This document shows, piece by piece, positions 8,329 through 16,487 of a stretch of DNA of 64,000 nucleotides (position 1 is its first letter; each line of letters starts with the position of its first letter). The notes under the pieces were generated by a model. The model worked only from the letters and a program-made list of their open reading frames with translations, was not told the DNA's origin and searched no databases. A program made the position numbers and the translations under genes. The DNA lies in the NCBI GenBank assembly GCA_002435705.1, contig DIVA01000069.1:1-64000 (forward strand), written 5' to 3'. This DNA is from Bacteriovoracaceae bacterium UBA6144 (GTDB lineage Bacteria; Bdellovibrionota; Bacteriovoracia; Bacteriovoracales; Bacteriovoracaceae).

Positions 8329-9771
8329 ATGACTGTTCGCGTACGTTTTGCCCCATCCCCCACTGGTTATTTGCATATTGGTGGCGCCCGCACGGCGCTC
8401 TACAACTGGCTTTTTGCTAAGGCAAAAGGCGGAACTTTTATTCTAAGAATTGAGGACACAGATCTCGAGCGCTCTAAGAGAGAGTACGAGGCCCTTCAGA
8501 TTGAAGACCTTAAGTGGCTTGGTATCACTTATGACGAGGGCCCAGATCGTCCCAATCCAAAGTATGCCCCTTATCGCCAGATGGAGCGACTTGATATTTA
8601 TGCTCGATTTGCGCAAGAACTGATTGATAAAGACCTCGCCTTCTATGATTTCTGTACAGATGAAGAGCTCGAAGCCATGCGGACAAAAGCCGAGGCTGAA
8701 GGTCGTGACCCTCACTATGAAGGCAAGTGGCGTGAGACCAAGTACCGAGATGAAGCGCTTGCGCGAGTCAAGGCGGGTGAGAAAGCAGCGATCAGGTTTC
8801 GAGTGCCCGCCAAGAGTTACACTCTTCAAGATCAAGTGAAGGGAGAAGTGATTTATCCCGTCGGCATGGTCGGTGACTTCGTCATCATGCGTGCCAATGG
8901 TATTCCTGTTTATAACTACTGCTGCGTGGTCGATGATGTAACGATGGACATCACCCATGTGATTCGTGGAGAAGACCATCTCTCCAATACCGTTCGTCAG
9001 CTCATGATCTATGAGGCGCTCGGAAAGAAACCACCCGTGTTTGCTCACGTGTCTCTGCTGATTGGCAGTGACCGTCAAAAACTTTCCAAACGTCATGGAG
9101 CGACTTCTGTTCATCTCTACAAAGATGAAAACTATTTCCCCGAAGCTCTGTGTAACTACCTCACGCTCTTAGGCTGGTCACATCCGGAAGAGAAAGACAT
9201 TTTCACCAAGGAAGAGATCTCCTCGATCTTTGACACTGATCGCTTCTCTAATCATTCGGCGATCTATGACCTAGTTAAACTCAAGTGGGTTAATGGTCAG
9301 CATTTGAGAAAGTTCTCCAATGGCGAACTCATTTCAATGCTTAAAGCAATGATCCCAGCGTCTCATCTCTTTCACTCGCAAACTCCAGAGTGGATGGATA
9401 AGTGCGTGGAGCTTCTTAAGCAGAAGGTTGACTTCCTCTCAGAGATGCAACCCATGATGGACCAGCTTATTTTTGGAGAAGGACTGGAGTTAGACGACGA
9501 ACTCAGGGACATACTTACCTGGGAGACGACTCCTAAAATTATTAAATTCATCGGTGATGAATTAAGCAAAGTGAGTGAGTCTTTTGTAACAGAAGCTCAG
9601 CTCAATGTGTGGTCTGACTTCGTGAAAAAAGATTTAGGCATTAAAGGAAAACCACTTTTCATGGGACTCAGAGCTGCTTTGACGGGACGTGGGCATGGGC
9701 CTGATCTGAAGTTTCTCATCCCACTCACCCCCGTCTCGGTAATTAAAAAAAGAATTTCTCAGCTAGGATAA
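8329..9771 (+). CDS. gltX: Glutamyl-tRNA synthetase
   Basis: 480 residues, class I synthetase charging tRNA-Glu (or also tRNA-Gln if the genome uses the amidotransferase route). The HIGH-type motif is HIGG at residues 16-19 within FAPSPTGYLHIGGA, and the KMSKS-type motif is KLSKR at 251-255. An ACGGAG ribosome binding site precedes the ATG. cysS begins four bases after its stop, forming a two-synthetase operon, probably with the carD-like gene in front. Confidence 0.97.
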   Translation: MTVRVRFAPSPTGYLHIGGARTALYNWLFAKAKGGTFILRIEDTDLERSKREYEALQIEDLKWLGITYDEGPDRPNPKYAPYRQMERLDIYARFAQELIDKDLAFYDFCTDEELEAMRTKAEAEGRDPHYEGKWRETKYRDEALARVKAGEKAAIRFRVPAKSYTLQDQVKGEVIYPVGMVGDFVIMRANGIPVYNYCCVVDDVTMDITHVIRGEDHLSNTVRQLMIYEALGKKPPVFAHVSLLIGSDRQKLSKRHGATSVHLYKDENYFPEALCNYLTLLGWSHPEEKDIFTKEEISSIFDTDRFSNHSAIYDLVKLKWVNGQHLRKFSNGELISMLKAMIPASHLFHSQTPEWMDKCVELLKQKVDFLSEMQPMMDQLIFGEGLELDDELRDILTWETTPKIIKFIGDELSKVSESFVTEAQLNVWSDFVKKDLGIKGKPLFMGLRAALTGRGHGPDLKFLIPLTPVSVIKKRISQLG

Positions 9772-9775
9772 AATC

Positions 9776-11212
9776 ATGGAATTTAAGATTCACAATAACC
9801 TGACTCGTAAAAAAGAAATTTTCTCACCTATTGAGGATGGGAAAGTGAAGTTCTACTCTTGTGGTCCAACCACCTATGACTTCTTGCACGTCGGTAATGC
9901 TCGTGCGCTGGTGGTCGGGGATCTTTTTCACCGTGTGTTCAAGGCCCTGGGGTTTCAGGTGACCTTCGTTCGAAACTACACAGACGTGGATGATAAAATT
10001 ATTCAACGCGCACAAGAATTAAAAGTGGATCCACTCGATCATGCGCAACGCTTCGTGGATGAGTGCAAGAAGGACATGGACTCGCTGGGAATGCTTCCAG
10101 CAACCCACACTCCGAAAGTTTCTGATACCATGCCGGAGATCATTAAAATGATTGAAGACATCATCAACAATGGAGCAGGTTACGTTGTCGATGGAGAAGT
10201 TTTCTTTCATGTGGAAAAAGCGGATCATTACGGCAAACTCTCAAAGAAGGACCTCGAAGGCCTTCAGCATGGTCAGCGTGTGGATGTGGATCCTCGCAAA
10301 AAACATGCAAGTGATTTTGTGCTCTGGAAACCAGCGAAAGTGGGGGAGCCTTTTTGGGAATCTCCTTGGGGCAAGGGACGCCCGGGCTGGCACATCGAAT
10401 GCTCAGCCATGGCAAAGAAATTCTTGGGAGACACTCTGGATCTTCACCACGGGGGAGTGGACCTGATGTTTCCCCACCATGAAAACGAGATCGCCCAATC
10501 GGAAGCCGCTAATAAAAAAACATTTTGCAACTGCTGGGCCCATAACGAGTTTTTAAATTTTGGCTCAGAAAAAATGTCCAAGAGTCTCGGTAACGTGGTG
10601 ACGATTAGAAAGTTCATCGAGAAGTATTCGGGCCAGGTGCTGCGCCAGCTCCTGATCTCTGTTCACTACCGTGCACGCATCGATTGGACAGATGAGGCCA
10701 TAGAGAGAGCGATTCAAGACGTCACTCGCATTCACCAGTTTGCCCTTGAGATCAAAACTCTCAAGACGAACCCGGATGTGAAGGTAGACCCTGACGTCGA
10801 ATCGATATGCAAGAAGTTCATCGAAGACTTCAACAATGAGCTCAAAAGTGATTTTAATTCGGCCGGTGCGCTCGGTGTGTTCTTTGGATTTATCCGTGAT
10901 GCCCGACGAGATCTCTTCATCAAAGACCTCTCGATTGGATCTGTCGCCTTTATTCAGTCCGCCGTGGATCATGCCAACCTCGCTCTCGGGCATATCCATA
11001 AAGACCCCCAATCCATGCTGGATCTGCTGCAAAACCTCAAAGGCTCTGGCGAGGTCGATGAGGCCTGGATTCAAAGCCTGATTGAGCAGAGAAGCCTTGC
11101 TAAGAGTTCAAAGAATTGGGCCCGTGCCGATGAGATTCGTGATGAACTCAAGGCAAAAAATATTGCTCTTGTAGATAACAAGGACGGTACTGTAGGCTGG
11201 AAAATGCTCTAG
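9776..11212 (+). CDS. cysS: Cysteinyl-tRNA synthetase
   Basis: 478 residues, class I synthetase for cysteine. The N-terminal FYSCGPTTYDFLHVGNARA segment holds the zinc-binding Cys29 and the HIGH-type motif HVGN at 38-41. Further zinc-site segments are WHIECSAMA and HHGGVDLMFPHHENE, and KMSKSLGN starts near residue 266. The length is typical. It is translated directly after gltX with a four-base gap. Confidence 0.97.
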   Translation: MEFKIHNNLTRKKEIFSPIEDGKVKFYSCGPTTYDFLHVGNARALVVGDLFHRVFKALGFQVTFVRNYTDVDDKIIQRAQELKVDPLDHAQRFVDECKKDMDSLGMLPATHTPKVSDTMPEIIKMIEDIINNGAGYVVDGEVFFHVEKADHYGKLSKKDLEGLQHGQRVDVDPRKKHASDFVLWKPAKVGEPFWESPWGKGRPGWHIECSAMAKKFLGDTLDLHHGGVDLMFPHHENEIAQSEAANKKTFCNCWAHNEFLNFGSEKMSKSLGNVVTIRKFIEKYSGQVLRQLLISVHYRARIDWTDEAIERAIQDVTRIHQFALEIKTLKTNPDVKVDPDVESICKKFIEDFNNELKSDFNSAGALGVFFGFIRDARRDLFIKDLSIGSVAFIQSAVDHANLALGHIHKDPQSMLDLLQNLKGSGEVDEAWIQSLIEQRSLAKSSKNWARADEIRDELKAKNIALVDNKDGTVGWKML

Positions 11213-11217
11213 ACTTG

Positions 11218-11241
11218 GTGCCAATATGACCCCATTGGCAC
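11218..11241 (+). terminator. Hairpin after cysS, possible terminator
   Basis: A perfect eight-base inverted repeat, GTGCCAAT and ATTGGCAC, with an eight-base loop starts six bases after the cysS stop. The following TATAAGTTTTA is only a weak T tract, so it may be a poor intrinsic terminator or a Rho-associated 3' end. Confidence 0.45.
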
Positions 11242-11346
11242 TATAAGTTTTACATCCTCTCACATCCACCTCTTCACATCGTGGACTGCCACTTTTTTCA
11301 TGTGATACTAAAACTTTAAAATATCAACGTTAGCGAGGAGAGAACA

Positions 11347-12252
11347 ATGAGATCGACAGTTGTCGCCTTGGTTTTATCGCTAGTTGTGGGCTCTGCCTTT
11401 GCCTCAACTATTGAAAGCCAGACCGTGTTTTTTGATGGGTCACAAACCCAAGAAGTGCTTAATCTTAAAGCTGAAAAAACCAGAACGGAATACCGTGACG
11501 AGCGCGTGGCAAGAACTTGCTACCGCACAGAAATCGTGGGCTACCGTACTGTTTGCCGTCGTCCACCTCCGCCACAACCTCAGCAGTGTTGGAGAGAAGC
11601 TGTATATAGAACCATTCCATACACATGCTATGAAACCATCCGGGTGCCTTATGAAGTGTTTGAGAACTACGTTGATGCAGCAGTGACGATCAACTACTCA
11701 CAACTTCCTGAAGGTCTTGTGGCGGCTGAGAACATAACGGCAACTCTTAACGGTGATCTCCTTACTCTTCGTTCAAATGGTTCAAAGAGGTTGATTGTTG
11801 AACTAAATTCACTGCAACAGAATCGTACGATGCAGGGTAATACTCTGATGATTGATGCTGTAGCGATTTTAAATTTTCATGATGCTCAAAAAGTTAAAGC
11901 GGCATTAAACCTGACTGACGCTCGTATTCAAAAAAGTGTCCTGACATATAATCTAGGTCCTATCAGTGGGGTAAACCTTCAGCATAATCTTAAAATTGTG
12001 AACAATCCACGCTTGGGTGGTAGTACAACGCTTTTCAATGGCATCCTAGATGCAGGCAATCTTTCTCGTGAAGAGCGTGGGGCAACAACTGCGATGACTG
12101 TTAAATTTGAAGATGTGCTTGGGAGAACTCTTTCTAGCGGTCGCTACGACATCACAGTGAGTGCAGAATTTAAGGCCGGAAGGGCCATTCTGAATACTCA
12201 AGAGATTGGAAGCTTGAGCGCTGAAAAAACGATTGTTTATTCAATCCGCTAG
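11347..12252 (+). CDS. Secreted envelope protein with a Tyr/Cys/Pro-rich segment, unknown function
   Basis: 301 residues with a clear signal peptide (cleavage probably after GSAFA). Residues about 50-105 contain evenly spaced cysteines and tyrosines around a C-R-R-P-P-P-P-Q-P run (motifs TCYRTEIVGYRTVC and CWREAVYRTIPYTCYE). The rest looks beta-rich with hydrophobic and polar alternation. No family recognised; the tyrosine and proline repeat hints at an adhesive or cross-linked wall-facing segment, which is speculation. A possible promoter, TGGACT and GATACT 16 bases apart (11282-11309), lies upstream, and AGGAG precedes the ATG. A strong terminator follows. Confidence 0.65.
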   Translation: MRSTVVALVLSLVVGSAFASTIESQTVFFDGSQTQEVLNLKAEKTRTEYRDERVARTCYRTEIVGYRTVCRRPPPPQPQQCWREAVYRTIPYTCYETIRVPYEVFENYVDAAVTINYSQLPEGLVAAENITATLNGDLLTLRSNGSKRLIVELNSLQQNRTMQGNTLMIDAVAILNFHDAQKVKAALNLTDARIQKSVLTYNLGPISGVNLQHNLKIVNNPRLGGSTTLFNGILDAGNLSREERGATTAMTVKFEDVLGRTLSSGRYDITVSAEFKAGRAILNTQEIGSLSAEKTIVYSIR

Positions 12253-12277
12253 TATTTGCTTGAGGTAATTTTTCGAG

Positions 12278-12302
12278 GGCCAGCTTTATGCTGGCCTTTT
12301 TT
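12278..12302 (+). terminator. Intrinsic terminator
   Basis: GGCCAGC and GCTGGCC arms with a five-base loop, then six Ts. It ends the secreted-protein gene; the final Ts overlap the stop codon of the convergent lipoprotein gene. Confidence 0.9.
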
Positions 12303-13224
12303 ATGGGGAAAAGTCTGGCACGACTATAAGGGCATAAGGGGAGTTGAGAAAACCTTGGCCGATGAGTTTGACCACGGAGCCAGCTGGAGTCACTTCAATA
12401 ATGTACTGACGGGTTTGATCGGCGACTAGGAAATTACCGTTCTTTTTCACTGCGACTCCTCTCGGAGCCGTCAGGAGTCCCTGGTCATTGCCAATAATGT
12501 GGCGATTAAAACTCAGGTCACTGTTATAAAGACTCAAATAATCCTCACTCCCACCTTCCCAGCTCGCAATAAACTGACCGGTTGAGGTTTGATCTACACC
12601 ATAAGTGATGGTGGTCCCTGTTGGGGGAGCTGCATTCGCACTAGAAGCGAAAGTAGTTACTTGATCAGGAAAGAGGCGCAAGCCACTCGCGTTGGTAGCG
12701 GCGATCCATGTGCCATCTTGGAGGGCCCGAATCGAGTGAGTATTGGCCAGTGTAGCAACGTTTGATGGCCAGATTGTTCCATGACTCTCACGGATTCCAT
12801 TCTCATTGTAGCGCTCCATTGTCGCGCCTTCAGAGGCAATAATGTCACGGGAGGAGTAGAGCTGAGCGACTCCGCGGGCAGTTCCAACAAAGTTAGCATC
12901 ATTAATCAATTCACGAGCTCGTCCATCTATTACTGACACGGCAATGACTCGGTCAACAGCTGCTCCTTCAACACTGATAAGAATCTCGTTGGTTGAATGC
13001 ATCCACCCAAGAGCATTGATCACATCCGCGACTCTTGTAGTACTCCAGAGAATGCGTTTATAAGTCCCTTCAGAGTCAAACACATAGACGGCATCATTGT
13101 TTATGCTTGAAACGATGATATCACCTGGTGCGGTGAAGAGAGAACTTGATGTGGGCTTAGATTCCTCGGGAAGAGGAAGGCAAGATGAGACCATTAAAAG
13201 GAGAGTGAGAGAGATCCAATTCAC
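12301..13224 (-). CDS. Lipoprotein with NHL/beta-propeller-like repeats
   Basis: 307 residues. The first 15 form a lipoprotein signal with a cysteine in M-V-S-S-C, so it is probably anchored in a membrane and periplasm-facing. The remainder shows repeated strands such as DIIVSSINNDAVYVFD and GNFLVADQTRQYIIEV, the pattern of NHL or six-bladed propeller proteins. A GTG start at 13224 is the first possible codon, since TAG immediately precedes it in frame; AGGA lies about 12 bases upstream. No enzymatic motif is visible. Ligand unknown. Confidence 0.65.
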   Translation of the reverse strand: MNWISLTLLLMVSSCLPLPEESKPTSSSLFTAPGDIIVSSINNDAVYVFDSEGTYKRILWSTTRVADVINALGWMHSTNEILISVEGAAVDRVIAVSVIDGRARELINDANFVGTARGVAQLYSSRDIIASEGATMERYNENGIRESHGTIWPSNVATLANTHSIRALQDGTWIAATNASGLRLFPDQVTTFASSANAAPPTGTTITYGVDQTSTGQFIASWEGGSEDYLSLYNSDLSFNRHIIGNDQGLLTAPRGVAVKKNGNFLVADQTRQYIIEVTPAGSVVKLIGQGFLNSPYALIVVPDFSP

Positions 13225-13332
13225 CTATTAATTTTATCCTAATAGCTGAAAAACTTTTAATCTGGGCATGTTTTACCCTTTTGTGAAAGGTGCTTAACAA
13301 AGATAATCTTAAAAGAGCTAAGTGGGGTTAAG

Positions 13333-13899
13333 TTGACTGGATTGCTTTGCTTTTTATTACTCATTTTTTCGCCTTCACTGATGGCCCGTGACGAATATGT
13401 TGTGGGGTTAGCAGGATATGGAAAGCATTCGCAGGAGTCGATGAAAGACTCAAATACCTATCCTGTGGGTCTCAGCTACGGAGCTGGTCTGGGCTATCGG
13501 GCCAATTATTATGAGTTCGAGCTTCTGGCCACGAAGTCTAATTATCTGGTGGATATCGTCCATGACGGAAAGCCCAATACTCTGGCCCATGAACAATCTC
13601 TTTTTAATCTGAGTTTAAATTTCTATCTCTTGCGCCATCTCTATGTTCGGCTGGGTTATGGACTCGCTGTTATTAAGCAAGAAGCAAAAATACCTGTTGC
13701 AGGTGCATCAGGAGCAGGTCTCAATCAGTCCTATGGGTTAGTAAAAGAAAAAATTGGAGTCGCTAACATTGGGCTTGGATATGTTTTTTGGATCGGCAAC
13801 AGTATGAATCTCTTTACTCAGTTAGAGCATTTCGCCATGGGAGACATTTCAGGGTCACAGTCTCAGTTGTCGGCAGGATTTCGCTGGTACTTCAAATAA
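13333..13899 (+). CDS. Predicted outer-membrane beta-barrel protein
   Basis: 188 residues starting at TTG with GTGGGG about six bases upstream, then a signal peptide (cleavage near SLMA). The mature part has alternating amphipathic strands with many Gly, Tyr and Phe residues (GYRANYYEFELLATK, LYVRLGYGLAVIKQ) and ends in aromatic FRWYFK. A C-terminal aromatic residue near a strand end is characteristic of BAM-inserted barrels; an eight-stranded OmpA/OmpW-type barrel fits the size. Its stop abuts the lysA stop on the other strand without any spacer. Confidence 0.7.
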   Translation: MTGLLCFLLLIFSPSLMARDEYVVGLAGYGKHSQESMKDSNTYPVGLSYGAGLGYRANYYEFELLATKSNYLVDIVHDGKPNTLAHEQSLFNLSLNFYLLRHLYVRLGYGLAVIKQEAKIPVAGASGAGLNQSYGLVKEKIGVANIGLGYVFWIGNSMNLFTQLEHFAMGDISGSQSQLSAGFRWYFK

Positions 13900-15204
13900 C
13901 TACTTCAGCTCTTTATACTTCTGAGCTTTGTTAATCACTTTTATACTCTTTTTTCCAGTCACCAAAAGCTCGAGAGGTTTTCCGCGAAGATTATAGTTTG
14001 AACCCATACTGAAGCCATAGGCACCGGTATCGGCTAATACTATTTTATCATCAGTCTTGAGGGGTGGCATGGGTCGATGATGCCCAAAACAATCCGAAGT
14101 TTCACAGATAGGACCGACCACGTGAGTGGGAAGTTTTTTAGCCGTTTTTTTAGGTTCATCAACAGTCACTAAGCCGTGGTAAGCATCATAGAGAGAGGGA
14201 CGCATGAAATCGTTCATGCCACCGTCCACAATCAGAAAACGTTGATCTTCAGAAATTTTTTGGCGTAACACGCTCATCACAAAAAATCCTGCCTTCGCCA
14301 CGATTCTGCGGCCCGGCTCAAATACGACACGAGTTTTAGGGCGAAGTTTAAAGTGAGAGTAGTAAGACTCTTCCAATGCCCGAGCCACGACCTTCATGTA
14401 GGCTGCCGTCGTAGGTAATTTCTTGGCTTCATCCGGGTGATACGCAACACCAAGGCCGCCTCCCACATCCAAAAACTCTAAGGTTTTTTGTGGGAGCTTT
14501 CTTGAAAGTGAGCCCATGACTTTAATGGCATCAGCAGTTGCCTTGAGGTCCAGGAGTTGAGATCCGATGTGAACAGAGAGACCAACGAGCTTGGTGTGAG
14601 ACCAGAGTTTTTTATTTTTGGCAGCTTTTAAAATATCTGAACTTAAAAGTCCAAACTTATGAGTTTTATTTCCTGTAGAAATATATTTATGAGTTTTGGC
14701 TTTGACCATTGGGTTAAGGCGAAAACAAACGCGAGCAATAGATTTTTCTTTCTTTGCTAACTCATTAATCAATTCGAGCTCTTCAATCGACTCAACATTA
14801 AAACTGTAAATTTCTTCTCTGAGTGCTAAGCGTATCTCTTCAGCCGTTTTACCAACACCAGAGAATACAATCTTGGAGGCTGGGATACCCGCCTCTCTGG
14901 CACGAAGTAGTTCACCGCCCGAAACAATGTCCGCTCCAGATCCTTCTTTCGCTAACACTTTGAGCAGTTCACGGTTCGGATTGGATTTTAAAGCAAAACA
15001 AATAAGAGGCTTGTGAAGGCCAGCAAGTTCCGCTTCGCCTTGAAACTCATGAAAGTTTGAAAGGAGAGTCGTCTGTGAGTAGACATAAAATGGAGTAGGA
15101 AATTTTTTGGCTAATTTTTTAAGTGAGACCCCGTCGACATGCAATTCACTATTTACATAGGCCAGCGATGGAGAGTTTAGGGAATCTGAGTGTTTTGTCG
15201 CCAT
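13900..15204 (-). CDS. lysA: Diaminopimelate decarboxylase
   Basis: 434 residues, last step of lysine synthesis from meso-diaminopimelate. PLP-binding lysine near residue 73 in CFALKSNPN, glycine-rich HIGSQL and GGGLGVAYH segments, EPGRRIVA, and the substrate-site cysteine in GPICETSD are all in family order. It lies last in the pyrimidine operon and its ATG is inside pyrE, a 28-base overlap, with AAGGA ten bases upstream. The pairing with pyr genes is unusual and suggests shared expression of lysine/peptidoglycan precursor and UMP synthesis. Confidence 0.95.
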   Translation of the reverse strand: MATKHSDSLNSPSLAYVNSELHVDGVSLKKLAKKFPTPFYVYSQTTLLSNFHEFQGEAELAGLHKPLICFALKSNPNRELLKVLAKEGSGADIVSGGELLRAREAGIPASKIVFSGVGKTAEEIRLALREEIYSFNVESIEELELINELAKKEKSIARVCFRLNPMVKAKTHKYISTGNKTHKFGLLSSDILKAAKNKKLWSHTKLVGLSVHIGSQLLDLKATADAIKVMGSLSRKLPQKTLEFLDVGGGLGVAYHPDEAKKLPTTAAYMKVVARALEESYYSHFKLRPKTRVVFEPGRRIVAKAGFFVMSVLRQKISEDQRFLIVDGGMNDFMRPSLYDAYHGLVTVDEPKKTAKKLPTHVVGPICETSDCFGHHRPMPPLKTDDKIVLADTGAYGFSMGSNYNLRGKPLELLVTGKKSIKVINKAQKYKELK

Positions 15205-15791
15205 GATAAAATATCCTTACGTTGCTCTTCACTTATTTTTTTTGCACTCATGGCAAACTCCAGAAGCTGATCCAGAGTGCACAGCGCGTGGACCGGTAAA
15301 GCTCTCAAAGAAAAAGCTTGATGGGCCATAGGGAAATTGTAGTGAAACAGACCTAATACTGCGAGGACTTTCATGTGATTATCTTCTAGATTCTGTGCAG
15401 CTGCCAGAGAGCTCTTACCAGTTGAAATAAGGTCTTCAATCAAGAGTGTTCGCTGGGTTGGGATGATTTTTCCTTCAATCAGATTTTTGCGCCCATGGTC
15501 TTTAGCACCTGACCGGACGTAGACCATTGGAAGATCGAGGCGATCGGCAATCCACGCAGCCCAGGGGATCCCTGCAGTAGCAGTGCCAGCAATAACTTCT
15601 GGGTTTAACTGGTGTTTCTTGATGAGTTCTACAAACTGCTCAACGATTAAGCTGCGGGCCATTGGGGCTGAGATTAACATGCGATTATCACAATAGATGG
15701 GAGATTTAATCCCAGAGGTCCAAGTAAAGGGTTCCTCGGGTCGCAGGAAGACAGCTTTCTCATCTAGCAAGGATTGGGCAATCAACGTCAT
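15177..15791 (-). CDS. pyrE: Orotate phosphoribosyltransferase
   Basis: 204 residues; makes OMP from orotate and PRPP. The PRPP loop LLIEDLISTGKSS lies at about residues 116-128, and VRSGAKDHGRKNLIEG provides the flexible catalytic loop. An AAAGG site precedes the ATG. It follows pyrF by nine bases. The 3' end overlaps lysA. Confidence 0.95.
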   Translation of the reverse strand: MTLIAQSLLDEKAVFLRPEEPFTWTSGIKSPIYCDNRMLISAPMARSLIVEQFVELIKKHQLNPEVIAGTATAGIPWAAWIADRLDLPMVYVRSGAKDHGRKNLIEGKIIPTQRTLLIEDLISTGKSSLAAAQNLEDNHMKVLAVLGLFHYNFPMAHQAFSLRALPVHALCTLDQLLEFAMSAKKISEEQRKDILSWRQNTQIP

Positions 15792-15800
15792 AGTTAACCT

Positions 15801-16487
15801 TTATTTTAAAAAATCTTCCAAAGCTCGTCTCGGGTCAGGAGCGTCAGTGACTGCTCTTCCGATCACTAAATAATCCGAGCCAGCTGCGAGTGCCTCATGT
15901 GGTGTCATGGTCCTCACTTGATCATGTGTTTGACTTCCAGCAGCTCTGATACCGGGAGTAATACATTTAAACCCTAATCCTAATTTATCTTTTATCATTC
16001 GCACTTCTTGAGCAGAACACACAACACCATCGAGACCGCTTTGTTGTGTGAGCCCTGCCAAATTCAAGACAGAGTTTTGAAGCTTTCCAGGAATTTGAAG
16101 TTCGTGGTTCATCATTGATTCGGAGGTACTCGTGAGTTGAGTCACAGCAATCAAGAGAAGGTCGAGGCGATTACTCTTGAGTCGCGCTTCATGAGCAGCT
16201 TGCATCATCTGAAGCCCACCAGAGGCATGAACGTTGAGCATAAAGACTGGAAGCGAGCAGAGATTGGTTATGGCCTTTCCTACAGTATTCGGAATGTCGT
16301 GAAGCTTAAGATCCAGGAAAATAGGAAGATTTTTTGTGGCGAAATATTCCACAGCTTTTGCACCATGGGCATAGAAAAGTTCCATACCTACTTTAATGGC
16401 ACAGCCAGAATTATCCAAAGCAGCTCCCAGACTCAGGACACTTTCCCAGTCAGTCTTATCTGCTGCAATGATAATTTTTTTCTTCAT
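15801..16487 (-). CDS. pyrF: Orotidine 5'-phosphate decarboxylase
   Basis: 228 residues; converts OMP to UMP. The catalytic segment [13 protein letters not shown] (Asp59, Lys61, Asp64) is intact, and [12 protein letters not shown] near the C-terminus is the phosphate-binding part of the barrel. It starts inside the carB stop codon (ATGA overlap), so it is translationally coupled to carB. Confidence 0.95.
   Translation of the reverse strand: MKKKIIIAADKTDWESVLSLGAALDNSGCAIKVGMELFYAHGAKAVEYFATKNLPIFLDLKLHDIPNTVGKAITNLCSLPVFMLNVHASGGLQMMQAAHEARLKSNRLDLLLIAVTQLTSTSESMMNHELQIPGKLQNSVLNLAGLTQQSGLDGVVCSAQEVRMIKDKLGLGFKCITPGIRAAGSQTHDQVRTMTPHEALAAGSDYLVIGRAVTDAPDPRRALEDFLK

Noticed and set aside
8443..9114. 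223-codon minus-strand open frame
   Set aside because: Entirely antisense to gltX; no recognisable protein features.
10565..11074. 169-codon minus-strand open frame
   Set aside because: Antisense to cysS, no supporting start signals.
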